A program made the position numbers and the translations under genes. The notes beneath the pieces are model-generated. The model was not told the origin of the DNA and searched no databases. It saw nothing but the letters and a program-made list of their open reading frames with translations. From Microvelia longipes (lineage: Eukaryota; Arthropoda; Insecta; Hemiptera; Veliidae), in assembly GCA_018340805.1 (NCBI GenBank), contig JACMZG010001863.1, forward strand, positions 55,178,429 through 55,242,428: DNA of 64,000 bases, in the 5' to 3' direction. This document shows positions 9,387-19,714 of the stretch, piece by piece (the stretch's first letter is position 1; each line of letters starts with the position of its first letter).

Positions 9387-11445
9387 TGTATCGCCTATTT
9401 ATTTTTTATTTTTTGGTGAATCAGGATTTAAAGCCGTTATAACCCCCCCCCCCCCTGTATCGATAATATTATAGAGATAGACTAGAAACTGAAAATCACG
9501 CGAGTGAAATCGATTATAAAATAGGGCCCCCTCCTCCCATAAGGTTGCCTTTATGACCGCAACCTTATAAGCTCGGGTTTCCCGTAGAATATCTCCAAAA
9601 TATTGTAAACTTTATTTTCTGATGAAAATTCGCTAACATATCTTTTACTGAAAATTCCTAAAAAGCTATTTAATGGCGTAATATAGATATTAGCGCCTAT
9701 CTTATTAGAGATTTTTTCACAAAGGGAAATTACTTAGATTTAACTTTACTTAGATAATGAGTGAGTATTGCGTGCTCATTTTAGCATTTCTCTTCTTAGG
9801 CCTATATCTCTTCTTGACGGCCTAATCATTTCATTCCATTTATTTATTATTATTAATCTAGGCTTGGAATAAATAAAAACAAAGTCGACGCACAATTATT
9901 TTCCACGAGCTTTATAAAACGGCCATAAATTTATTAATATGTCATAAAAATGTATGAAATAGTATTATATTATAAATTAAAACTTTATTTATAAATAATT
10001 ACCTACTACTCTTTTTGAGTATGAATTTATATTATTTTATGAATTAATGTTTTCCCAATTGCCGGTTTATTCAATTAATGTAATAATTTAATTTATCTAT
10101 TAAATTTCCCTATTTGTGGGATTTTCTTATTTCTCTGGTATTCTGGTCATTTAGAATTATTATTTAATTAATTATTTTTTGTTCTTTTTATTTTTAATTT
10201 GTCGTCTATTTTTTTATTTATTTTATTTTACTTTTTTTGTTCGCATTCCATTATTTTATCCATGTGATTTTTTAAAATGTATTTATTTAAATTTATTTTA
10301 ATTTTAAATTAATATTAACTTTGAATAAATAAATATAAATAATTATAAATAATTCTTGTATTATAGTGACTTTTGATGTTGTGATAAACATTTTAATTTT
10401 TAATTGTTTTTAAATTAATATTGTTATAAAAAAAATATTTGTGTAATATACCTATTAAAAAATATATGTATAATATAAATAGTGATTTATTCATTTGCTC
10501 TGGAAAAATATAAATAATCATAGAAGTAATGTCTTTGGGCGTTTTTCTTTTTAAAAGTTAATATGTATGTATTTAAAGAAAATTTAAATTAATAAAAGCT
10601 AAATTTAATTATATAAAAACTAATAATGTTATATTCTTTATTTTAAAATTTAAAAAATGTAAAAGAAAGATGCATTATTTTGTTAAATTTTCAATTTTTA
10701 AACTTTTTATTATTTTTTGGAATTAGATATGGTTTTTGGATTTTTTTTTCTTCGTATGTTTTTATCTTAATAAACGAAAATTGTTTTTAAGGAATTGTGA
10801 AAGTAATTATTAATTATCATTAATAATTAGTATTGTACAAATTCGCGTGCCATAACAATGTATAAGTTTCGTTTTGTTTATTGATGTTATTATTCGTTTG
10901 AAAATAATTAAAAAAATACATAACATAATGCATAGAATTTATAAAAATTTAAAGTTAAAGATTTTATTATATGAAATATACTTTAAAAATTAATGTGACA
11001 CATTTCTTACATTTATATGTTTGTCGAATTACTGATTGTTACTGATGGTTTTGATGGTTCAATTGATTGTTACTGATGATTCAATTGATCAGTGTTTTCA
11101 TGGTTTATTCTGATTTATGCTTTTTAATTTGGGTGTGATAATTCAGCTAAATCTTTGAATTTTATTGACAAGAAAATGTTTTTATTTATTAACCATAATA
11201 CAATTGTGTTTACATAGTGTGACATTATGTAATTAAAATTACAAACTTGAATAAACATTATTTAAATGTTTGTTTCCAGTTGTAAATAACAAAAAAATAT
11301 AAATTCTAAAAAATTTATTCCGGGTGGGACATTTAGGATGCATCAGCATTAAACTCAGAAAATATGGTCATTGACTCTTGTAAATGGTCTTTAAGTTGAA
11401 ATCGTTGAAAATTATTTAATTCTTACTCTTATTTATATTTTCTTT
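9387..11445. other. AT-rich intergenic spacer
   Basis: About 2 kb of very A+T-rich DNA with a C run at 9447-9456. A short ACTGATGGTTTTGATGGTTC-like tandem lies near 11034-11095. No gene, RNA gene or element recognised. Confidence 0.5.
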
Positions 11446-11493
11446 AATCGAAGAATCAGCTACCGTCGATACTTGCTGTTGGATATGAATATC

Positions 11494-11530
11494 CCTGGAC
11501 CGGTTTCGGCATAACGCCATCATCAGCAGG
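11494..11530 (-). ncRNA. Hammerhead-ribozyme-like motif (HH family 2), left
   Basis: Minus strand: CCTG, CTGATGA, T, GGC-GTTAT-GCC hairpin, GAA, ACCGGT palindrome, C, CAGG. CCTG pairs with CAGG for a 4-bp stem I. It is identical in plan to its partner at 11696-11732. Confidence 0.6.
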
Positions 11531-11695
11531 CGGGGCAACACTCGAGCTCTCAACTAATAAAGTACCATCAATGAATAACTTTTAGTCTCAATGAGCACAA
11601 GGAGCCCTCTGAAGATAAGAGCTCGTCGTGCTCATTGAGACTAGAAGTTAATCACTGATATAACTTTATTAGTTGAGAACTCGAGTGTTGCCCTG

Positions 11696-11732
11696 CCTGC
11701 TGATGATGGCGTTATGCCGAAACCGGTCCAGG
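11696..11732 (+). ncRNA. Hammerhead-ribozyme-like motif (HH family 2), right
   Basis: Plus strand: CCTG 11696-11699, CTGATGA 11700-11706, extra T 11707, GGC/GCC stem 11708-11710 with 11716-11718, GAA 11719-11721, palindrome ACCGGT 11722-11727, C at 11728, CAGG 11729-11732. The predicted cleavage follows GUC at 11726-11728. The single base between the core and stem II departs from the standard consensus. Confidence 0.6.
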
Positions 11733-11780
11733 GATATTCATATCCAACAGCAAGTATCGACGCTAGCTGATTCTTCGATT

Positions 11781-12835
11781 GCTTTTTCAACTTGCGGTAA
11801 ATACAACCTTTTTAATAAACATTTTCTTTACTTTTTGATTTACTTAATAACTATATTTTTGGTCAGTATTGGTAGCAGTTTTACCAATTCTATTTAGTAA
11901 TATTGTTGCCAAATTTGGTGACTTTAAATAGTTTTATGTAAAGACCATTTTTTATGTCTTGGACAATTTATCCTCATAATGTTAGGTCATGCTGTGCTCC
12001 CTCACCTGTATAAATTTGACGTGCAATCCGCGATTGTGAAATAAAATTATTTAAAATAAAACATGTAATAACTAATGGAACTACTGGTGATGATAAGACA
12101 ATTTCAAATCAAAAACAAATAAACTGGAAAAAGAAAAAAAAACGTAAAAATAAACTTGCAAAGAGCAATTATAAAGTAGAACTAAACTAAAAAGATAAAA
12201 GTGAATAGCAAAACAAAAATAGAGAAACAAAAAAAATAAAACAAAAATTAAGAGAAACAAACGGAAAAAGGTTGTTTCCTCACTCCAATATGCGGCAAAA
12301 ATTTTTAATATTTTTATGTTAATCCATACAAATATAGTATACACCATCATACTTACAAAAGCTAATAATTTAGCTGGCATGTTTGAACGCTATTATTTTT
12401 TAAGTTTTAATTACATTTTTTAATGTCTAAAATAAAACTGCATCTATGCATAATTAATTAACATGATACAAACTTTCCTTTTTGATTTATGGAAGTAAAT
12501 ACAATCATAAATATATATATGTACATTTACAGAGCAATACGTATTTTTATTTTTAATTGTGTAAAAAAAAATAAACTTTATAAATATAGAAAAAAGTCAT
12601 ACTGTAAATTAATAACAACGAAAAGAATAAATAAAGCAAAATGTACAAAATATTTTATTGTAAATATAATATTTAAATATTATAAAAACAATTAATATAA
12701 ATATATTAATAAATATTTAATAAGTCTTAGTATTTGCTTTTTTATTTCTTCCCTATATATAACTATCCTCGAGTCCTAAAGGAGTGTTTTAACGTTGTAA
12801 TTTTGAGGTGAGTGTTCTGACAAAGAATCACAGTA
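11781..12835. other. AT-rich spacer
   Basis: A-rich on the plus strand at 12090-12280. Frames at 12081 and 12489 are low-complexity and unsupported. A short TATATATATGTAC run is present near 12515. Confidence 0.45.
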
Positions 12836-12839
12836 AAAA

Positions 12840-13260
12840 AGTATAGACAATAAGTCTATTTGGAAATTGACTGGGGTACTTTATAGACAATTGACTGGGT
12901 TGTTTCTATGTCAATAAGTCAATTTGGAAATTGACTGGGTTACTTTATTGTCAATTGACGAGTTGATTCTATGTATTTGACTGGGTTGTTTATATGCCAG
13001 TAAGTCTACTTGCCAATTGACTGAGTTGATTCTATGTCCATTTGTAACTTGACTGGGCTTTTTTATTGTCAATTCACTGGGTTGTTTATATGTCAGTAAG
13101 TCTACTTGTCAATTGAATGGGTTGTTTATATGTCAGTAAGTCTACTTGTCAATTGACTGGGCTGTTGATATGTCAGTAAATCTACTTGTTAATTGACTGG
13201 GTTTTTTATATGTCAGTAAGTCTACTTGTTAATTGACTGGGTTGTTTATATGTCTGTAAG
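12840..13260. repeat. 40-bp minisatellite
   Basis: About ten imperfect copies built from GTCAATTGACTGGGTTGTTT and ATATGTCAGTAAGTCTACTT. Copies are more divergent on the left. The array ends at the candidate exon 13261-13311, whose first bases still resemble the unit. Confidence 0.93.
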
Positions 13261-13311
13261 TCAACTGGCTGGTGACTTACTGGAACCGTGCGCTGGTTCT
13301 CTGGAACTCAG
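13261..13311 (+). CDS. Candidate small exon before a strong donor
   Basis: A 51-bp segment ends CTGGAACTCAG and is followed by GTAAGAATA, a near-consensus 5' splice site. In one frame it reads NWLVTYWNRALVLWNS, unusually Trp-rich for this DNA. That frame joins in phase to the candidate exon at 14498 (phase 1). The acceptor proposed at 13259-13260 (CTGTAAG) lacks a good pyrimidine tract, and the left end resembles the adjacent 40-bp unit, so this may be chance. No known domain recognised. Confidence 0.2.
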
Positions 13312-13417
13312 GTAAGAATATTTTTTTATATACAAGCTGCTGAAATATCTAGTTTAAATATATGTTAAAAAAATCATAAATATTTAACAATCACTTTAGA
13401 AATCTTCAAGTGATTAT

Positions 13418-13476
13418 TTATGCAAGTTGGTCCTGGGGCAGGGTTAATCACCCTGCCCCAGGACCAACTTGCATAA
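13418..13476. repeat. Perfect 27-bp inverted repeat, 5-nt loop
   Basis: 13418-13444 and 13450-13476 are exact reverse complements (core GGTCCTGGGGCAGGG and CCCTGCCCCAGGACC) separated by TAATC. The arm sequence is the unit of the 55-bp minisatellite that begins just to the right, so the first unit of the array is present head to head with an inverted copy. Confidence 0.9.
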
Positions 13477-13489
13477 ACAATGTTACTTA

Positions 13490-14410
13490 ATAAAACCAAT
13501 AATGTGGTGATTGTTTATGCAGGTTGGTTCTGGGGCAGGTGATTATGAAACAATGATGCAGTGATTGTTTATGCAGATTGGTCTTGGGCAGGGCGATTAT
13601 GAAAACAATGATGCAGTGATTGTTTATGCAGATTGGTCTTGGGCAGGGTGATTATGAAAACAATGATGCAGTGATTGTTTATGCAGATTGGTCTGGGCAG
13701 GGTGATTATGAAAACAATGATGCAGTGATTTTTATGCAGATTGGTCGGCAGGGTGATTATGAAACAATGATGCAGTGATTGTTTATGCAGATTGGTCTGG
13801 GCAGGGTGATTATGAAAACAATGATGTAGTGATTGTTAATGCAGGTTGGTCTTGGGCAGGGTGATTATGAAAACATTGATGTAGTGATTGTTTATGCAGA
13901 TTGGTCTTGGGCAGGGTGATTATGAAAACAGTGATGCAGTGATTGTTTATGCAGATTGGTCTTGGGCAGGGTGATTATGAAAACAATGATGTAGTGATTG
14001 TTTATGCAGATTGGTCTTGGCAGAGTGATTATGAAAACAATGATGTAGTGATTGTTTTATGCAGGTGGGGCAGGGTGATTATGAAAACAATGATGCAGTG
14101 ATTGTTTATGCAGATTGGTCTTGGGCAGGGTGATTATGAAAACAATATTGTAGTGATTGTTTATGCAGATTGGTCTTGGGCAGGGTGATTATGAAAACAA
14201 TGATGCAGTGATTGTTTATGCAGATTGGTCTTGGGCAGAGTGATTATGAAAACAATGATGTAGTGATTGTTTATGCAGGTGTCCTGGGGCAGGGTGATTA
14301 TGAAAACAATGATGTAGTGACTGTTTATGTAGGTGTGTCCTGGGGAAGGGTGATTATGAAAACAAGATGTGGTGATTGTTTATGCAGGTTGGTCCTGGGC
14401 TGTCTCCCAT
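13490..14410. repeat. 55-bp minisatellite
   Basis: About 17 copies built from GTGATTGTTTATGCAGATTG, GTCTTGGGCAGGGTGATTAT and GAAAACAATGATGCA. Copies carry small indels, so no frame stays open throughout. The 78-codon frame at 14212-14448 is a stretch of the array and not a gene. Confidence 0.95.
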
Positions 14411-14497
14411 TATATGTAAAACAAATTTATAAAATTATATATCATTAATGTGAGACATTGCAAAACAGATTTAGTCAATAGTTAGATTCTATTGCAG

Positions 14498-14709
14498 ATA
14501 GGCGGGGCTCATTAGTTCTTAATTATTACTTAAATGAAACCATTACTCCTCTGCCGAATGCCACTCTACTAAGAACTCTAAGAGTTTATGAACATACTTT
14601 AACCAGAGAAGTTTATACACATACTTCAACCAGAGAAGTTTATGCACATACTTCAACCAGAGAAGAATTTGTTACTTCTACCCTCCCCTTTACGCCTTTG
14701 CACCTGTGA
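14498..14709 (+). CDS. Candidate terminal exon with in-frame 27-bp repeat
   Basis: A splice-acceptor-like ATTCTATTGCAG ends at 14497, followed by an open frame of about 70 codons to TGA at 14707-14709. The full open stretch runs from 14482 but has no Met. It starts RRGSLVLNYYLNETITPLP and then contains three 9-residue copies of the HTSTREVYA type, from a 27-bp tandem repeat (14583-14664), ending TLPFTPLHL. Codon composition is more balanced than the surroundings. It is in phase with 13261-13311 across an intron made mostly of the 55-bp minisatellite. No family recognised; transcript evidence is lacking. Confidence 0.25.
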
Positions 14710-15244
14710 CTAGGTTCATAGAATGTCTAGTATATTTTCTTTAGTCCCACTAGCTACTCTGATCTTATAAGTCTCTTCTGGCCCACCAATTACTAGTTTT
14801 TTCAAATCTCACCAGTTCCTCTAGTTTCACTCGATACTCGTTATAATTACTGATCTGTCCAGTCAGGAGAACGCTAGTAGCAACCCCGAAGTTAGTCTAA
14901 TGTGCTTAAATCCATACCCATAGCTCTGACCTGAAAGCTAAAGTTCCGCAGATAAGGAAGCATAAGGATCCGTCTAGTAGAACCGAACACATTTTCCCTA
15001 AGCACCTACGGTAGTCGTGGGACCACAAACATCGCTAAATCTGGTTCTGAGCTAAAACTATTCCTGAATATAACCAGTAGCGGACTGAGTCTAAAAGGCC
15101 CGAAAAGGATTTGGCCTAAAAGGGCCCAAATCTAAATCTCAAGGGGCCCGATAGAAGAGGGGATCCTACATTACTTCCTAAGTAAAGGGGCTACTTTTAA
15201 CTAGAGTAGTAATAATGATTAAAGTAATTTTATTTACTTTATTA
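14710..15244. other. Unique spacer, somewhat less AT-rich
   Basis: No open frame or repeat recognised. GGCCC-containing phrases (AAAAGGCCCG, AAGGGGCCCG, AAAGGGCCC) occur at 15090-15150 without clear tandem order. Confidence 0.4.
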
Positions 15245-15246
15245 TT

Positions 15247-15260
15247 TATTATTTATATAT

Positions 15261-15345
<85 letters not shown>
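15247..15345. repeat. (TA)n microsatellite
   Basis: About 75-100 bp of TA repeats flanked by ATTATATTATA. The plus-strand Tyr-Ile frame is an artefact. Confidence 0.97.
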
Positions 15346-15348
<3 letters not shown>

Positions 15349-15489
15349 ATATTATAATTATAATATATTAAATTATTATATTAATAGTAATAATAATAAT
15401 TTAATTATAATGTAGTAATTAATAAAATTAAATCAAATCAAATTATTTTATTTCTATAAATTATCATAAACCTAAGTAAATGAAACAAA

Positions 15490-15905
15490 TAAGTAAGTTG
15501 ACACAGTATAATTGTGCGAAAGACACCTAGGAGATGTAAAAAGCAAAATGCAATGCTACATCTGGGAACTGATCCATCATTCGACATTCGTCAGCATGCT
15601 CTCTTACTGACATCATGCTTGCCAAGCATGATGGCACCGAGAGAGAGCACCGCTCGTCTCTGGTAAATAATTCACATTATATTCTTCGGGATTTAATTGA
15701 AGGTCAGAGTGAGTTCAGACTCTGTCGGCGCCCTGATGAGTTAGACGTAACGAAACAGAGTGGGACATGACATAATGTCGAGCCATTAATGATGACGAAT
15801 GTCGAATGATGAAACAGTTCCCTGATGTAGCATTGCATTTTGCTTGTTATATTTCCTAAGTGTCTCTCGCAAAATTATATTGTATCAACTATCCATGTTT
15901 TGCAA
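15490..15905. mobile_element. RD TIR element, about 400 bp
   Basis: The inverted ends are ATAATTGTGCGAAAGACACC ... AAAATGCAATGCTACATCTG on the left and AGTAGCATTGCATTTTGC-type sequence with TGTCTCTCGCAAAATTATAT on the right. Related copies lie at 38995-39690 and 56340-56620, and an end fragment at 61250-61325. The centre holds TTCGGGATTTAATTGAAGGT and GTTAGACGTAACGAAACAGA, also found at 56360-56430. It has no coding capacity and is a non-autonomous DNA transposon of unresolved superfamily. Confidence 0.8.
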
Positions 15906-16019
15906 AACTCGGTAGTATCGAATGATATAAATAAGTAAGTATTAATAAACTTAAGTTAAATTAAAATAATTAAAATTCATTCAAATGTAATGTACACGTA
16001 CCCTCACCACATTACTTGA

Positions 16020-16700
16020 CTTAGCGCGTACCTTTATCACATTACTTGATTCTGATTAACTTCTTCTATCTCGCGAAATAAACTTGATTCACTGTACGTG
16101 TTATTACAAGGTGCGTGAAACCAAATACCGCTGAGTCACGTGCTACAGTCGCGTGCCGCATGATTAGTTTCCTGTAGGTCGCCAATATATTTCCCCAGGA
16201 GATTTTCCTTCAGATGCCGAAATACCCCAGAGAGTTTTCTCGATGAGGGAGCAGCCTTATGTCTGCTAATTCATTACTTGTATCCGGTTACTGGTTGTTA
16301 CCCCTACATGTCCCTAACCATGTATTAAATAACTATTAAATAATCCATTAGATTCTGCCCTTCATGGCTTCTTGTCAAACCCTGTCTTTTTTCTTCTTCC
16401 AAATCCTTTTCTTTTCAAAAATTAATAACGAGTAAACTCCTATTATCTATTTTATTTATATTTAATAAGGAAGTAGGGTTTCCTTTTAAAAACTTATAAA
16501 TAATAATAGTATTAAATGCTTATAAACAATATAAAGTTAATATCATATTGACATTTTTATAAATTGAGAGGAGGAAACGAATTCCAAAAACAGAAGTAAA
16601 ACATTTTCTTTGCTACCTCACAATCTCAAAAATAGGTAATTTTTTTAGAGAATTTTCTTCGTGACAATGACGCTTATGTGATTGTTGACTTAGTTGTACT
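16020..16700. other. Spacer
   Basis: Unique-looking DNA with moderate GC at 16020-16330 (for example GTGCTACAGTCGCGTGCCGC). No supported open frame. Confidence 0.4.
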
Positions 16701-16727
16701 AAATAAATATGTCTATATTACATATTT

Positions 16728-16730
<3 letters not shown>

Positions 16731-16817
<87 letters not shown>
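16731..16817. repeat. (TA)n microsatellite at an RI repeat end
   Basis: TA repeats lead directly into CGTACACATTCATATTTGTG and then RI-type sequence on the minus strand. Overlapping frames on both strands are artefacts of the repeat. Confidence 0.95.
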
Positions 16818-16819
16818 CG

Positions 16820-17215
16820 TACACATTCATATTTGTGTGTAAAAGTTTCTATCCTTGCGAATGGCGAACGATAACTTTCCAAGGTTTTCTTTAATCGAAT
16901 TGAAGCTGGCATATGGCGAAATATTTGAGCGTATTGCTTGAGAAAAAATTATGACATCATCAATATTCAAGGAGACCAATTTGAGGTTCTTCCGTTCTTC
17001 GCTTGCCGTGGTTCTGTGGAAGCCATTTTTGTCCTGTCTGTCTGTGACAGTATGCTGATGAGGGCGGATCATGAGTGAGTGGTCTCTCTTCTATACTACT
17101 ACATCCTTACGCTCAAACACAACCGAACCTAACAGATACATAACCAGTGTAAATTGATTTAGCATGCCGTCTACCTGAGTATGTGGCACTTTGTTTTAAA
17201 GCCATTATATATTTT
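16820..17215. repeat. RI dispersed repeat
   Basis: Phrases such as GAGGTTCTTCCG, GTGGAAGCCATTTTTGTCC, GATTTAGCATGCCGTCTACC and CTTTGTTTTAAAGCCAT recur at 29400-29730. The left part (GTTTCTATCCTTGCGAATGG) is the reverse complement of 29845-29905. The 81-codon minus-strand frame here lies in repeat sequence and is not supported. Confidence 0.7.
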
Positions 17216-17421
17216 TAATATTTATGTTTAATATTTTTTTAAGAAGTCACAACAATAGGTTCTGTAACTTCTCCATCATATACCATTAAGCAAGTTTCCT
17301 TAATAAATTGATAAGTTTAATTAAGTTTAATAAGTTTCTTTAATGAGATTGAGTCGTAATTTGGTAGGATTGTATACTTTCTTATTCTTCACAAGTTTGG
17401 TAAAACATTTTGTTTAATTAA

Positions 17422-17582
17422 TTACCTCATCTACACGATGTGTTGAGCACTGGGTTGAACACCAGGTTAAATTCTCGACACCGATTTTACTCCACTCGGG
17501 GGTGTTGAACCCCCGTCTACACGGAGTAAAATCGATGTCGTGGTGTTCAACCCAGTGTTCAACACATCGTGTAGATGAGGTA
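17422..17582. mobile_element. RE palindromic MITE, about 160 bp
   Basis: From TTACCTCATCTACACGATGT to its inverted copy ending GATGAGGTAA, the element is a nearly continuous palindrome with GGGGGTGTTGAACCCCC at the centre. Frames on both strands are shadows of the symmetry. A related GTTCAACCC-rich palindrome lies at 46165-46350. I could not define a target-site duplication with confidence. Confidence 0.85.
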
Positions 17583-17799
17583 ACTGTAACTTTATTTTTC
17601 AGACTTGATTTTGATTTTTCAGTCAGAAATTTAGAGTTTAAATTAAATTTATTTTGCAAAGAAATTTATACTTCAATTATTAACTTTACGATACTTAATT
17701 TCTTTACGATTTTTTTTAAAGTCATTTCTCTTTTCCCCATTTATACCGCAGGTGCATAAAAAGAAAAAATATTGCGTCTCTAGTAAAACTCCGAAACCG

Positions 17800-18240
17800 A
17801 GAATTCACCTGAAATATCTGATACGGTTGTATTTAAGACCTCCTGAGAGGTTTTCAGTAAGAACGCGCGTGTTAATGCCTCATATTATCAAAGACCCCAG
17901 TGTATTTATGCTAGAGTTGAAACTTAGAACAAAAATCAATCTTTAGGTCTAGTTATGCTATACGGTGAATAATTTTTTATGACGTCATTAACTGGCCATA
18001 ATGATTTAGCTAATATTTCGAAAAATCATAAAATGCAAACAAATATATTGATCGATTTGAGGTTTAGTACGAATGTTTTAGTATAATACCAACAAATGTT
18101 CCATGTTTCATCTTATTATTAGTATTAGGTCAATTTTGATGAAATAACTTGTATACGTTTAAAAAAATGTAAAAAATAGAAAAATAATAAAATTAAGTTG
18201 AAATTTGTTACAAGTAAATACCTTTTCCTCTAGAAGGTAG
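17800..18240 (+). repeat. R5S repeat fragment, flank without 5S box
   Basis: The run from TAAGACCTCCTGAGAGG through GTTGAAACTTAGAACAAAAA, TATGACGTCATTAAC and TTTCATCTTATTATTAG matches the upstream flank of R5S copies at 56940-57230 and 58020-58500. The copy stops before the 5S-like box. The 64-codon frame at 17752 is repeat sequence. Confidence 0.65.
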
Positions 18241-18343
18241 AAAAAAATTAACTTTCCGCCCTTATTTTCAGGGAGGGGAAAAAACCTGTTTGTGAAAATA
18301 AGGGAGGGAACAAAAATCAGGGCGAAAAGTTTTTCTGCCTTAC

Positions 18344-18413
18344 TGTTTGGCGCAATCGGTTAGATTTGCTTGGAAATCTAAAGAATCATTGTTCGAATCT
18401 AGTTCGGGAAACA
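18344..18413 (+). tRNA. tRNA-like pol III boxes, tRNA relic or SINE head
   Basis: TTTGGCGCAATCGGTTAGAT resembles a tRNA 5' half with an A box (TGGCGCAATCGG), and TGTTCGAATCT about 40 bp later resembles the T-arm B box. Acceptor-stem pairing is poor and I cannot assign an anticodon. I read it as a tRNA-derived SINE head or a tRNA pseudogene, not a functional tRNA. Confidence 0.4.
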
Positions 18414-18419
18414 TTGTTT

Positions 18420-19030
18420 TTATCGTTTTACTATAAACCGGTGCATTAATTAATAATTTTATCAACACATGCATGTATTTTTATGATATTTGCTACTGTT
18501 TTGATAATGTTGCAACGTTTAAACTAAAAAAAATGTATCATTTTTACTTACGGCAGAAATAAAAATGGCGTCACTACTTTTCTTACCTTATTTTTAGCGT
18601 GTTTAAGGTAAACAACGTAGTAACTAAATCAGCTATTACAATTATTATAGCGAAGTAAAGACAAATCGCACCTTTAAACTGTATTTAACTTTATTAATTC
18701 AAGAGTAAACCAGAAAAAATAGATAAAATGAAACGAAGATAATGTTTAAATTAATACTTGATAAATTTGCTTATTGCTCGGGAAGTATTCTGGATAAAAA
18801 TCAGTGTTGTCTTTAAATTAAAAGTAGAATTTAAGTTGGCATTAATTAGAAGTGAATGACTAAGCAAGCCAACCTTTGTATCTTTTTTGCTCATTTGTTG
18901 TTGGGTAAATAACAATTTTATAGGTTTTATAAGTATTTAGTGTTATTGTTGCGAGTATCTAGTTTTAAGATTTTAAATAATGCTAAAGCTTGTATATTTA
19001 AATAAAATAAAAGTTTTACTGGATAAACAG
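18420..19030. other. AT-rich spacer
   Basis: No gene or structured repeat recognised. Confidence 0.45.
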
Positions 19031-19044
19031 TCATTATACACCCC

Positions 19045-19195
19045 TTTTTAATTTCCTCCCTCGGCTACTCCTCGGGAGTAATCTTGCTACTTCCCTCGGC
19101 TAGGCCTCAGGGTTTAAACATAATAGTTCCCTCGGCTTGCGCCTCAGGAATATAAAAAAACTCTGTAATGACTCTGTTTCCTCCCTTGGTACGTA
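19045..19195. repeat. RK GC-rich tandem phrases
   Basis: Four imperfect repeats of the phrase CCCTCGGCT...CCTCRGG (CCCTCGGCTACTCCTCGGGA, CCCTCGGCTAGGCCTCAGGG, CCCTCGGCTTGCGCCTCAGG, CTCCCTTGG). Reverse-complement relatives (CCCGAGGCTTGCCGAGG, CACGAGGCGAAGCCGAGGA) occur at 48000-48060. Confidence 0.6.
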
Positions 19196-19507
19196 AATAA
19201 CTATTATACGTAATAAATAATTACACCGATTTAGTGTACTTATTAATTATTTATTATGTACACTGTACACACCAGAGAATTCTACTAGATGCGTTGTCAA
19301 GGTTCAGTTATGGCGCAAGATGCATATACAGTAATCACCAAACATATTTGGTCATTTATAGATTTCATCGGTGTATTTTGATATTAAAATGTGTATTTTA
19401 AGCTTTTTGCTTTTTATTATAAACATAATAATGTGTATTTTAATGTGTCGTTTAGTGCATAATAAATGTGTCGTTTACACAGCCGACGGATGAGACTTCT
19501 GGATAGC

Positions 19508-19573
19508 AATAATGAATTCTAGAAAGTTCTAGAATTCATTATTATTAGTTATGTTAGGTAAGTACCTAACATA
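19508..19573. promoter_or_regulatory. Twin perfect palindromes; heat-shock-element-like site
   Basis: 19508-19524 and 19527-19543 are perfect 17-bp inverted arms separated by AG. 19550-19560 and 19563-19573 are perfect 11-bp arms, again separated by AG. Inside the first palindrome, 19517-19534 reads TTC-TA-GAA-AG-TTC-TA-GAA, which fits four perfect alternating units of the heat shock factor consensus. Function is inferred only; no adjacent gene has been identified. Confidence 0.45.
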
Positions 19574-19645
19574 GGGACTTCACCACACAATCACACACAC
19601 ATACAGACAAGGATATTAGTCTGAAAACCAACTAGGAGGCTAGAT

Positions 19646-19711
19646 AAATATAATATATTATATATAATATTATATATATTATATATATATATTATATATA
19701 TATATATATAT
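19646..19711. repeat. (TA)n microsatellite, interrupted
   Basis: Short TA runs separated by TATAATATTA interruptions. Confidence 0.93.
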
Positions 19712-19714
19712 TGC

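Larger units (their letters stand above)
11446..11780. mobile_element. HH foldback element, 335 bp, near-perfect arms
   Basis: From AATCGAAGAATCAGCTACCG to CGCTAGCTGATTCTTCGATT the element is one long inverted repeat. Its arms (about 11446-11610 and 11625-11780) differ at few positions, with a secondary GAGCACAAGG/GCTCGTCGTGCTC centre. Each arm carries an intact hammerhead-like motif (11494-11530 minus, 11696-11732 plus), so the two motifs point outward. The plus-strand open frame at 11673 is a shadow. The transcript would form a long hairpin. Confidence 0.8.

Noticed and set aside
12840..14410. Possible CRISPR array
   Set aside because: Units are directly tandem with no unique spacers, and the DNA is eukaryotic. 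These are minisatellites.
15800..15825. UGAUGA...GUCGAA in RD elements as a further hammerhead-like motif
   Set aside because: C3 is replaced by A, stem II would be only 2 bp, and no stem I or palindromic stem III can be drawn.
17414..17759. Mirror-image frames on both strands
   Set aside because: They arise from the palindromic RE element.
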